A stretch of 64,000 nt of DNA from assembly GCA_000751295.2 (NCBI GenBank), contig CCMO02000002.1, forward strand, positions 952,501-1,016,500, in the 5' to 3' direction. The notes beneath the pieces are model-generated. The model was given only the letters and a program-made list of their open reading frames with translations. It made no database searches and was not told the origin of the DNA. Shown one piece after another: positions 18,118 to 25,971 of the stretch. A program made the position numbers and the translations under genes. Each line of letters opens with the position of its first letter. The first letter of the stretch is position 1. The stretch is from a bacterium YEK0313 (lineage in GTDB: Bacteria; Pseudomonadota; Alphaproteobacteria; Rhizobiales; Phreatobacteraceae).

Positions 18118-19152
18118 ATGGCCAGCAGCCCGGCCAAGAACCCCATCGACGGCTTTACCGTCGACCGCACCCAGATCGGCTATGTCGGCGAGGGCCTGCA
18201 GCGTCCCGAATGCATCCTGGCCGAGCGTGACGGCTCGCTCTGGGCGGCGGACGCCCGCGGCGGCGTCGTGCATATCCGCCCCGACGGCACGCAGAAGCTG
18301 ATCACCCAGAGCGAGGGCCAGGCCTTTGCCGGCGCCGGCGACGAAGAAACCCGCTTCACGGTCGGAACCCTGCCGAACGGACTCGCCTTCGCCCGCAACG
18401 GCGACATCGTCATCTCCAATTTCGGCACCGACCGGCTGGAGCTGATGAACCGGACGACCGGCGCGACAGAGGTGCTGGCGGACACGATCGACGGGCGGCC
18501 GATCGGCAAGGTCAACTTCGTCCTGCGCGACAGCCGCGACCGGCTCTGGCTGACCATCTCCACCCGCATCGTCAACTGGATGCAGGCCGTCTCGCCCGCC
18601 ATCGTCGACGGCTATATCGCCCTGTTCGACCAGGGCCGGCTCCGGGTCGTCGCCGACAATATCGCCTTCACCAACGAGATCCGCCTCGATGCCCGCGAGG
18701 AATGGCTCTATGTCGCGGAAACCACCGGGCCGCGCGTCACCCGGTTCCGGGTCGGCGAGGACGGCAGCCTGACGAGCCGGCAAACCTTCGGCCCGGAGGA
18801 CCATGGCGCGCCGATCGACGGCATCGCCTTCGACGCCTACGGCAATCTGTGGGGCACCCATGTGATGATGGATCGCATCTTCGCGATCACGCCGGAAGGC
18901 GAGCTGCGCATCATCCTGGACGACCACGATCCCTGGGCGAGCCGCCAGCTGATGGACGCCTTCTACAAGGGCAGGGCGACGCCGGAGCTGATGCTGGCCG
19001 CCGGCGGACGCATCGCGCCGTGGTTCGCCTCGGTCACCTTCGGCGGGCCGGACCTGTCGACCGTCTATATCGGCTCGCTGCGCGGCACGCGCATTCCGTT
19101 CTTCCGCTCGCCGGTCGCCGGCCTGCCGATGGTCCACTGGAACGAACGGTAG
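18118..19152 (+). CDS. SMP-30/gluconolactonase/LRE family protein
   Basis: 344 residues forming a six-bladed beta-propeller lactonase. Repeated blade motifs are visible: PECILAERDGSLWAADARGG, LPNGLAFARNGDIVISNFG, FTNEIRLDAREEWLYVAETT and GIAFDAYGNLWGTH. Conserved Glu and Asn/Asp residues in these strands would bind a divalent metal. Family members open sugar or other lactones. No signal peptide is seen, so it is cytoplasmic. It is the last gene of the operon headed by the TetR regulator. Confidence 0.85.
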   Translation: MASSPAKNPIDGFTVDRTQIGYVGEGLQRPECILAERDGSLWAADARGGVVHIRPDGTQKLITQSEGQAFAGAGDEETRFTVGTLPNGLAFARNGDIVISNFGTDRLELMNRTTGATEVLADTIDGRPIGKVNFVLRDSRDRLWLTISTRIVNWMQAVSPAIVDGYIALFDQGRLRVVADNIAFTNEIRLDAREEWLYVAETTGPRVTRFRVGEDGSLTSRQTFGPEDHGAPIDGIAFDAYGNLWGTHVMMDRIFAITPEGELRIILDDHDPWASRQLMDAFYKGRATPELMLAAGGRIAPWFASVTFGGPDLSTVYIGSLRGTRIPFFRSPVAGLPMVHWNER

Positions 19153-19167
19153 GCCGGCCGGCGATCG

Positions 19168-20022
19168 TCAGGACGGGGTTGCCGCCGGCGCCTGGGCCGC
19201 GCCGGCGCGCTCGGCCGCCTTGGCGAGCAGCGACTGGCGCCACGCCTGCAGGGCATGGCGCTCCTCGTCGTTGAGCCCGATCACCGTCAGGTCGTCGTCG
19301 AGCAGCAGCGCCTCGCTGCCGGGCCGGCCGACGACAGCCAGCGCCTTGGTGTTTTCCGGGTTGAGGAAGAACGGCCAGGTGCCCGCGGGAAAGCGCACGG
19401 CGGTCTCCTTGCCGAGCGAGGGGCCGGCCGGCGTGTAGCGCCAGACCCAGCCCTTGTCGCCTTCCTCGTCGTGGCCGGTAACGTCGGCGATGACCGGCGT
19501 CATGACCGTGTTGTGCAGCGGCTTGAACACCTTGTTCATGCCCTCGTTGCGGCTGAACGCCTTCTTGAGCAGGCCGAAGGCGCCGATGACGAACACCGCG
19601 AAAAGGCCGACCGCGAGCAGGATGCGGTCCCAGAGATGCTCGAGCGCCAGCGACGTCGTCTGCATCGAGGGATTGTCCTTATGCTCGACGACATGCACCT
19701 GGTAGGAGCCGAAATGCAGGTCGAGGAAAGCGAAATGCGTCTCTTCCCGGGCCGGGCCCGACGGGCCGCGCCGCTCGATCGTGGCGTCGCAGAAGTGCAG
19801 GATCAGCTTGCTGCGGCACTTGCCGGAGACGACGCGGGCATTGGCCGCCGGCACGTCGTTGCCGCTGATCTGGTAATCCTTGATCAGGCCGGGGCCGGCC
19901 AGATAGGCGAGGCCGCCGGCAAGGCCGATCAGAACGACGAAGAAGAAGATCGCCGCGATCTTGCTGGCGGCCTTCGGCAGGATGACCGGCAAGGGTCTGG
20001 TCGGGAAAATCGGATTGGCCAT
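19168..20022 (-). CDS. Uncharacterised membrane protein
   Basis: 284 residues, family not recognised. Two membrane helices are evident: IAAIFFFVVLIGLAGGLAY near residues 22-40 and ILLAVGLFAVFVIGAFGLL near residues 132-150. Between them lies a domain of about 90 residues with two cysteines (GKCRSKLILHFCDA), presumably periplasmic. The C-terminal 130 residues are soluble and end in an Ala-rich tail. It faces the SMP-30 gene convergently with a 15-base gap, so it does not belong to that operon. No function is proposed. Confidence 0.75.
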   Translation of the reverse strand: MANPIFPTRPLPVILPKAASKIAAIFFFVVLIGLAGGLAYLAGPGLIKDYQISGNDVPAANARVVSGKCRSKLILHFCDATIERRGPSGPAREETHFAFLDLHFGSYQVHVVEHKDNPSMQTTSLALEHLWDRILLAVGLFAVFVIGAFGLLKKAFSRNEGMNKVFKPLHNTVMTPVIADVTGHDEEGDKGWVWRYTPAGPSLGKETAVRFPAGTWPFFLNPENTKALAVVGRPGSEALLLDDDLTVIGLNDEERHALQAWRQSLLAKAAERAGAAQAPAATPS

Positions 20023-20494
20023 GGCATCCTCAAATCAAAAAGGCCGGCTGTCGCGAGGTCGGGACCCAAGGCAGGCGCGGCGAATCTCCTAGGGGAAGCA
20101 GCGTAATTTCGCCGCGGAAATGCCTTGTTTCAACATTTGTCCGCGATGTGCTGCCCTTCCACCCGTGCAGGGCGGCGCCGAATCGCGGCGCCGGCGGATG
20201 CATCGCATCGCCATGTTGCAGCTTGGTTGCGTCGGCGCTGCCCAAGCCCGGGCTGGCCGCGCCGATGCCGCGACGCCGACGCCGCGCTGGCCGATGCCCC
20301 CGGACGCGCCATGGCCGCCACAATTCAGCCGTGCAGGCCGCCCGCCGCCGACAACGCCTTTTCCTGTGGAAAACAGCCGGCGACGACCGCCGAAACCGCC
20401 TGGCACAAGGGCTCCGACGAGGCCGAAGACGACATGACGCGGGCGCCCGCGCCGGTCATAATGGCAGCCGACCCATCCGAGGCCGCACCGCATC
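20023..20494. other. Intergenic region upstream of polA
   Basis: No gene was recognised in these 472 bases; the open frames crossing it are continuations of polA shadow frames. A short dyad TTTTCC-TGT-GGAAAA lies at 20359-20373. The region must hold the divergent promoters for polA and for the uncharacterised membrane protein, but I could not pick clear -35/-10 boxes. Confidence 0.5.
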
Positions 20495-23400
20495 ATGACC
20501 GCAGATCATCACCGCCCCGTCCGCGAAGGCGATCGTGTCTTTCTCGTCGACGCCTCGTCCTTCGTGTTCCGCTCCTATTTCCAGTCGATGAATCAGGACC
20601 GGAAGTACAATTCCCGCTCGGACGGCCTGCCGACCGGCGCGGTGCGGCTGTTCGCCACCAAGATCCTGCAATTCGTCCAGGACGGCGCGCTCGGCGTGAC
20701 GCCGACCCATCTCGCCATGATCCTGGACAAGAGCGAGAACTCGTTCCGCAAGGCGCTCTACCCCGCCTACAAGGGCAACCGGCCGCCGCCGCCGGAAGAC
20801 CTCGTGCCGCAGTTCCCGCTGATGCGCCACGCCATCCGCGCCTTCGGCCTCCTGCCGATCGAGCAGGATACCTATGAGGCCGACGACCTGATCGCCACCT
20901 ATGCCGAGCTCGCCAAGGCGCGCGGCGCCGACGTGCTGATCATTTCGGCGGACAAGGACCTGATGCAGCTCGTCGGGCCGCGGGTCGCCTTCTACGACCC
21001 GGAAAGCGGCATCAAGGGCAAGCCCGGCTACCGGCCCGAGCGCCTGCTCGTCCATGGCGACCGCTTCGAGCGCTGGAACGTGCCGCCCGACAAGCTCGGC
21101 GACGTCACCGAATATTGGGAAGGCCTGCCGCCCGAGAAGATCATCGACATTCAGGCGCTGGAGGGCGACACCTCCGACAATGTGCCGGGCGCGCCCGGCA
21201 TCGGCCGCAAGACGGCCGCGCAGCTCATCGCCGAATATGGCGATGTCGAAGCGCTGCTCGCCCGGGCCGGCGAGATCAAGCAGCCGAAGCGGCGCGAGAC
21301 GCTGACCGACCCGGCGGTCGTCGAGAAGGTGCGCCTATCGCGCCGGCTGGTCGAGCTCGTCCGCGATGTCGCGCTGGAGGTTCCGCTCGACGATATCGGC
21401 CTCGAAAAGCCCGACGGCCGAACTCTGGTGAGCTTCCTCAAGGCGATGGAGTTCACCACCATCACCCGGCGCGTCGCCGAGCTCTACGGCGTCGATGCCG
21501 GCGCAGTGGAGGCCGATCCCGAACTGGCCGCCACGCCCGGCGCCGTCCGGCCGGCCACGCCGGTCGCAGCCCCGGGCGCGGCCGAGGCCGAGGCCGGGAA
21601 GCCTGCCGCCGACGGCGCGGCGACGCCGGAGGCGCTCGCCGCGCGCACCGCCGAGGCAGCGCGCAGGACGCCGGTCGACCGGTCGGGCTATCTCTGCATC
21701 ACAACGGTCGAGGCGCTCGACGACTTCATCGCCGAGGCGCGCGAAAAGGGCGTTGTCGCGCTCGATACCGAGACCACCTCGCTCGACGCGATGAGCGCGG
21801 ATCTCGTCGGCTTCTCGCTCGCCTACGGGCCGGGCAGGGCGGCCTATGTGCCGATCGGCCATCGCGGCGGCGATGCCGGCCTGTTCGATTCAGGGCTCGT
21901 GCCCGACCAGATCCCGGCGCGGGCGGCGCTCGACCGGCTGAAGGCGCTGGCGGAAGATCCCGGCATTCTGAAGATCGGCCAGAACCTCAAATACGATCTC
22001 CTGATCCTGCGTCGGCACGGCATCCGGGTGGCGCCCTACGACGACACCATGCTGATCTCCTATGTGCTCGACGGCGGCCGGGGCAATCATGGCATGGACG
22101 CGCTTTCCGAGCGCCATCTCGGCCACGAGACCATCGCCTATGCGAGCGTCGCCGGCACGGGCAAGAACGCCGTCACCTTCGATCGCGTGCCGCTCGACAA
22201 GGCCACCGCCTATGCCGCCGAGGACGCCGACGTGACGCTGCGGCTCTGGCAGGTGCTGAAGCCGCGCCTGCCCGCCGAGGCGAAGACCACCGTCTACGAG
22301 ACGCTGGAGCGGCCGCTGGTCGAGGTGCTCGCCGGCATGGAGCGGCGCGGCATCCTGATCGACCGCCAGGTGCTGGCACGCCTCTCGGGCGACTTCGCCC
22401 AGACCGCGGCGCGCGTCGAGGCCGAGATCCAGGAGCTCGCCGGCGAGCCGCTCAATCCCGGCTCGCCGAAACAGCTCGGCGACATCCTGTTCGGCAAGAT
22501 GAGCCTGCCGGGCGGCACCAAGACCAAGACCGGCGCCTGGTCGACGGCGGCCGGCGTGCTCGAGGATCTCGCCGAGGAGGGCCATGCCCTGCCCCAGAAG
22601 ATCCTGGAATGGCGCACGGTCTCCAAGCTCAAGTCGACCTATACCGACGCGCTGCCGACCTATGTCAACGCCGAGACCGGCCGGGTCCATACCTCGTTCT
22701 CGCTGGCCGCCACCACGACCGGCCGCCTGTCGTCCTCGGAGCCGAACATCCAGAACATTCCGGTGCGCACCGAGGAAGGCCGCAAGATCCGCACCGCCTT
22801 CATCGCCGCGCCCGGCCGCAAGCTCGTCTCGGCCGACTACAGCCAGATCGAGCTCCGGGTGCTCGCCCATATCGCCGATATCCCGCAGCTCCGGCAGGCC
22901 TTCGCCGACGGCGTCGACATTCACGCCATGACGGCCTCGGAAATGTTCGGCGTGCCGGTCAAGGGCATGGATCCGCTGGTGCGCCGGCGCGCCAAGGCGA
23001 TCAATTTCGGCATCATCTACGGCATTTCCGCCTTCGGCCTCGCCAACCAGCTCGGCATCGCCCGCGAGGAGGCGAGCGCCTATATCAAGAAATATTTCGA
23101 ACGCTTCCCCGGCATCCGCGACTACATGGACCGGACCAAGGCGTTCTGCCGCGACAACGGCTATGTCGAGACCATTTTCGGCCGGCGCTGCCATTTCCCG
23201 GCAATCAAGTCGGGCAATCCATCTGAGCGCGCCTTCGTCGAGCGCCAGGCGATCAACGCGCCGATCCAGGGCTCGGCGGCCGACATCATCCGCCGCGCCA
23301 TGGCCCGCATGGACGAAGCGCTGGCGGCGGCACGGCTCGACGGCCTGATGCTGCTGCAGGTGCACGACGAACTGGTGTTCGAGGTGCCCGACGAGCAGGT

Positions 23401-23521
23401 GGAGCAGACGCTGCCGGTGGTGCGCCGGGTGATGGAGGAGGCGCCGATGCCGGCGCTCCAGCTCAAGGTCCCGCTCGCCGTCGACGCGCGCGCCGCGGCC
23501 AATTGGGAAGAAGCGCATTGA
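20495..23521 (+). CDS. polA: DNA polymerase I
   Basis: 1008 residues with all three activities. The 5'-nuclease domain covers roughly residues 1-320 (EADDLIATYAELA, then QALEGDTSDNVPGAPGIGRK). An Ala/Pro/Glu-rich linker at about 345-395 is followed by the 3'-5' proofreading domain: exo I VVALDTETTSL near residue 424, exo II KIGQNLKYDLL near 494, exo III YAAEDADVTLRLW. The polymerase domain has motif A DYSQIELRVLAHI near 782, motif B RRAKAINFGIIYG near 833 and motif C QVHDELVFEV near 955. Proofreading residues are intact, unlike in Taq-type enzymes. It acts in gap filling and Okazaki fragment maturation. An IS3-family element lies just downstream. Confidence 0.97.
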   Translation: MTADHHRPVREGDRVFLVDASSFVFRSYFQSMNQDRKYNSRSDGLPTGAVRLFATKILQFVQDGALGVTPTHLAMILDKSENSFRKALYPAYKGNRPPPPEDLVPQFPLMRHAIRAFGLLPIEQDTYEADDLIATYAELAKARGADVLIISADKDLMQLVGPRVAFYDPESGIKGKPGYRPERLLVHGDRFERWNVPPDKLGDVTEYWEGLPPEKIIDIQALEGDTSDNVPGAPGIGRKTAAQLIAEYGDVEALLARAGEIKQPKRRETLTDPAVVEKVRLSRRLVELVRDVALEVPLDDIGLEKPDGRTLVSFLKAMEFTTITRRVAELYGVDAGAVEADPELAATPGAVRPATPVAAPGAAEAEAGKPAADGAATPEALAARTAEAARRTPVDRSGYLCITTVEALDDFIAEAREKGVVALDTETTSLDAMSADLVGFSLAYGPGRAAYVPIGHRGGDAGLFDSGLVPDQIPARAALDRLKALAEDPGILKIGQNLKYDLLILRRHGIRVAPYDDTMLISYVLDGGRGNHGMDALSERHLGHETIAYASVAGTGKNAVTFDRVPLDKATAYAAEDADVTLRLWQVLKPRLPAEAKTTVYETLERPLVEVLAGMERRGILIDRQVLARLSGDFAQTAARVEAEIQELAGEPLNPGSPKQLGDILFGKMSLPGGTKTKTGAWSTAAGVLEDLAEEGHALPQKILEWRTVSKLKSTYTDALPTYVNAETGRVHTSFSLAATTTGRLSSSEPNIQNIPVRTEEGRKIRTAFIAAPGRKLVSADYSQIELRVLAHIADIPQLRQAFADGVDIHAMTASEMFGVPVKGMDPLVRRRAKAINFGIIYGISAFGLANQLGIAREEASAYIKKYFERFPGIRDYMDRTKAFCRDNGYVETIFGRRCHFPAIKSGNPSERAFVERQAINAPIQGSAADIIRRAMARMDEALAAARLDGLMLLQVHDELVFEVPDEQVEQTLPVVRRVMEEAPMPALQLKVPLAVDARAAANWEEAH

Positions 23522-23649
23522 GGGTGAGTGGCAGGTGGCGAATAGCGAATGGAGGGCCGTGGAGTGCACCCCTAAAGTGAGGCACTGGTGGAGTGCACCC
23601 ATAAAGTGAGACACGGTAATCACGTTACAGGGGCCTGTGAGGATGAGCT

Positions 23650-24060
23650 ATGGGCCTGCAAGTACACCGTGTCTTTTCGGTCGCGTTCAAGGCTGCGGCC
23701 CTGCGCCGTGTGGAAGCCGGCGAAGCGCTTGCGACGGTTGCGCGCGATCTGAAGGTTGAGCGCAAGCTTCTGTATGACTGGCGGCGGGCCTACGAGACGG
23801 GCGGCCTTGCCGGACTGGAGAACCGCAAACCGGGGCGCAAGCCCGGTTTGCCCATGACGCCCGAAGAGCGGGCCCTCAAGCCGCCGCCGGACTTGCCTGG
23901 CGATCTGGCGCAAGCCCATGCGCGGATCGCCGAGCTCGAGCGCAAGATCGGGCGCCAGCAGATGGATCTCGATTTTTTTCGCAGAGCCTTGCATCTTGCG
24001 GGCGGCCCGGAGGCGCAGGTCTCCACCGCATCCGCATCTACGCGGCCATCGAAGAAATGA
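23650..24060 (+). CDS. IS3-family transposase OrfA
   Basis: 136 residues. The N-terminal helix-turn-helix (FSVAFKAAALRRVEAGEAL, then VARDLKVERKLLYDWRRAY) binds the element ends, and a leucine-zipper-like helix follows (AQAHARIAELERKIGRQQ). The codons GAT TTT TTT at 23971-23979 form the slippery heptamer T TTT TTT in the correct phase for a -1 shift. That shift would run without a stop into OrfB, giving the OrfAB fusion transposase. The stop codon of OrfA also overlaps the ATG of OrfB. Confidence 0.88.
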   Translation: MGLQVHRVFSVAFKAAALRRVEAGEALATVARDLKVERKLLYDWRRAYETGGLAGLENRKPGRKPGLPMTPEERALKPPPDLPGDLAQAHARIAELERKIGRQQMDLDFFRRALHLAGGPEAQVSTASASTRPSKK

Positions 24061-24911
24061 CCGTACAGATGCAAGGCGGCCTCGATATTCAGCGGCTGTG
24101 CGGCCTTTCCGGGGTCTCACGCGCCGGTTTCTACCGATATCGGCAAGAACGGGTGCCGGCTCAGGCCGATACAGAGCTGCGCGATACGATCCAGAAGCTC
24201 AGCCTCAAACACCGTCATTACGGCTATCGGCGCATGACGGCCCAATTGCGCCGCGACGGCACGCCGGTGAATGCCAAGCGCGTGTTGCGGCTGATGCGCG
24301 AGGACAATCTCCTGTGCATGCGCGGCCGGCCCTATGTCCCGCGCACCACCAATAGCCGCCATGGCTATCGCATTCTGCCCAACCTGGTGCGCGGGCTCGT
24401 GCCCTCCGGCATCGATCAGATCTGGGTCGCCGATATCACCTATATCCGCCTGCTCGAGGCCTTCGTCTATCTGGCTGTCATCCTCGACGCCTTCTCTCGC
24501 AGGGTGGTCGGATGGGCGCTCGAAGATCACCTCCAAACCCGCCTGGCGCTCGCAGCTCTCGACATGGCCATCGCCGCCCGCGGGCCGCAGGCGGGCCGCC
24601 TCATTCATCACTCCGACCGGGGCGTCCAATATGCCTGCAGCGACTACGCAAGCCGCCTCGACCACCATGGTATCCGGATGAGCATGAGCGGGGTCGCCAA
24701 CCCCTACGACAATGCCAAGGCCGAGAGCTTCATGAAGACGCTCAAGGCCGAAGAGGTCGACGGCAAAACCTACCTCACCCTTGACCACGCCCGCCGCGAT
24801 ATCGCTACCTTCCTGGAGACCACATACAACCGCGAAAGACTCCACTCCGCTCTCGGATATCAGCCTCCGGTTGAGTTCGAGAGCGACCTAAACCGGCATC
24901 ACGTCCCCTAA
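24057..24911 (+). CDS. IS3-family transposase OrfB (DDE integrase core)
   Basis: 284 residues. It begins with a HTH_21-like segment (KHRHYGYRRMTAQLRRDG) and continues into the rve integrase core. The catalytic triad is visible as Asp in WVADITYI, Asp in IHHSDRGVQYA and Glu in NAKAESFMKTLKAEEV. The C-terminus YNRERLHSALGYQPPVEFE is typical of IS3. The frame is intact. ATG 24057 overlaps the orfA stop (ATGA), while the same frame is open upstream to the T7 slippery site, so both separate OrfB and fused OrfAB products are possible. Confidence 0.92.
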   Translation: MTVQMQGGLDIQRLCGLSGVSRAGFYRYRQERVPAQADTELRDTIQKLSLKHRHYGYRRMTAQLRRDGTPVNAKRVLRLMREDNLLCMRGRPYVPRTTNSRHGYRILPNLVRGLVPSGIDQIWVADITYIRLLEAFVYLAVILDAFSRRVVGWALEDHLQTRLALAALDMAIAARGPQAGRLIHHSDRGVQYACSDYASRLDHHGIRMSMSGVANPYDNAKAESFMKTLKAEEVDGKTYLTLDHARRDIATFLETTYNRERLHSALGYQPPVEFESDLNRHHVP

Positions 24912-25010
24912 CCAACGAACCAATACCCTGTAACGTGATTACCGTGTCTCAGTGCAGGGGTGCACTCCACCAGCACGGAAAACCCCTACTCGCTACTCAC
25001 TATTCGCCCC

Positions 25011-25661
25011 TCACCGCCGCTCGGCGATGACCTGGGCGATGGCGGCGCGCAGTTCGGGAATGCCGAGCCCCTTGCGGCTGGAGGTCGCGATGATCTCGGG
25101 GAAGGCGGCGGCGCGGGTCTTCAGGGTCGCGAGCGTCGCGGCGGTCAGGCCGGCGAGCGCGCTGGCGGAGATCTGGTCGGCCTTGGTCAGCACGACCTGA
25201 TAGGACACGGCCGACTTGCCGAGCTCGTCGAGCACTTCCATGTCGACCGGCTTCAGGCCGTGGCGCGCATCGACCAGCACATAGACGCGCGCCAGATTCT
25301 GCCTGCCGCGCAGATAGTCGTGGATCAGCCGCGTCCAGGCCTTCACCCTGGCTTCCGGCGCGGCCGCGAAGCCATAGCCGGGCATGTCGACGACGACGAG
25401 ATCGGCCGGTGCGCCGTCCTGCGGCGGCGCATGGAAGAAGTTCAGCTCCTGCGTGCGGCCGGGCGTGTTGGAGGTGCGCGCCAGATTGTTCTGGTTGACG
25501 AGGGCGTTGATCAGGCTGGACTTGCCGACATTGGAACGGCCGGCAAAGGCGACCTCGACGCCGGTCATCGGCGGCAGATGCGCCATGTCGGGCGTGCCGC
25601 GCCAGAAGGTCCAGGGCCGCGCGAACAGCTTGCGTCCGGTTTCGATCAGGCTGTCGGTCAC
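25011..25661 (-). CDS. engB: Ribosome biogenesis GTP-binding protein EngB (YihA/YsxC)
   Basis: 216 residues from the GTG at 25659-25661, which has GGAG six bases upstream; an ATG at 25715 would add 18 residues but has no good ribosome site. The TRAFAC GTPase motifs are G1 GRSNVGKSS, G2 NTPGRTQ, G3 DMPGYG and G4 TKAD. EngB assists assembly of the 50S subunit. It is convergent with polA across the IS3-family element, and yidC lies upstream on the same strand. Confidence 0.93.
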   Translation of the reverse strand: MTDSLIETGRKLFARPWTFWRGTPDMAHLPPMTGVEVAFAGRSNVGKSSLINALVNQNNLARTSNTPGRTQELNFFHAPPQDGAPADLVVVDMPGYGFAAAPEARVKAWTRLIHDYLRGRQNLARVYVLVDARHGLKPVDMEVLDELGKSAVSYQVVLTKADQISASALAGLTAATLATLKTRAAAFPEIIATSSRKGLGIPELRAAIAQVIAERR

Positions 25662-25724
25662 GGGCCACTCCGTCGAGATGGGTTGCGGCGGGGCACTGAC
25701 ATATCGGCCCTGCATTCAGGTCGG

Positions 25725-25892
25725 CCGTCCTTCGAGGCTCGCTACTCGCACCTCAGGATGAGGAGGATATGGACCGGCAGATGGCGTGTCGATGCAGGCG
25801 AACGCGTGGCGCTTCTACCAAAACCACGGTGATGCAACGCTCAACGCACCTCATCGTGAGGTGCGAGCCGAAGGCGAGCCTCGAAGGACGGC
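25725..25892. repeat. Long imperfect inverted repeat between yidC and engB
   Basis: The arms 25725-25765 and 25848-25892 share GTCCTTCGAGGCTCGC (mirrored as GCGAGCCTCGAAGGAC) and the inner blocks GCACCTCA and ATGAGG, separated by about 80 unique bases. Sequences of this CCTCGAAGGAC type recur in intergenic regions of many Rhizobiales genomes. A related structure is at 51378-51545 in this window. Confidence 0.65.
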
Positions 25893-25923
25893 GGCGCCAC
25901 CTGCAGCATATTGAACAATGGCG

Positions 25924-25947
25924 ATCCCGCGCCATCAGGCGCGGGAT
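25924..25947 (-). terminator. Hairpin downstream of yidC
   Basis: A perfect 10-bp stem (ATCCCGCGCC with its complement) closes on the tetraloop ATCA, 24 bases after the yidC stop codon. On the minus strand it is followed by CGCCATTGTTC, with few T residues, so termination strength is uncertain. Confidence 0.55.
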
Positions 25948-25971
25948 TGCGAACGCAAGCGCCGGCCGGGC

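Larger units (their letters stand above)
23589..24969 (+). mobile_element. IS3-family insertion sequence with long inverted repeats
   Basis: The termini read TGGAGTGCACCC inward from both sides and the inverted repeats continue for over 40 bases, including the perfectly mirrored block GAGACACGGTAATCACG. Two overlapping frames encode orfA and orfB. The left tip is present twice: a partial copy starts at 23560, 29 bases outside the inner tip, with the same TGGAGTGCACCC. I see no convincing target-site duplication at either possible boundary, which may be linked to that duplicated end. Confidence 0.88.
23523..25015. repeat. Inverted repeat arms flanking the IS3 element between polA and engB
   Basis: GGTGAG (23523-23528) and GGCGAATAG (23537-23545) on the left are mirrored by CTATTCGCC (25000-25008) and CTCACC (25010-25015) on the right. 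Without the IS the arms would form one hairpin with an 8-base bulge between the convergent genes polA and engB, probably a shared transcription terminator. The IS3-family element sits in its loop. Confidence 0.6.

Noticed and set aside
20359..20373. TTTTCC-TGT-GGAAAA dyad as an operator or replication box upstream of polA
   Set aside because: It is short, lacks a regulator nearby and is not clearly placed relative to a promoter; it is mentioned only as a dyad.
21890..23623. 577-codon frame antisense to polA, and similar long frames opposite yidC, ubiB and chvG
   Set aside because: These are shadow frames of conserved genes rich in His, Gly, Arg and Asp without domain features.
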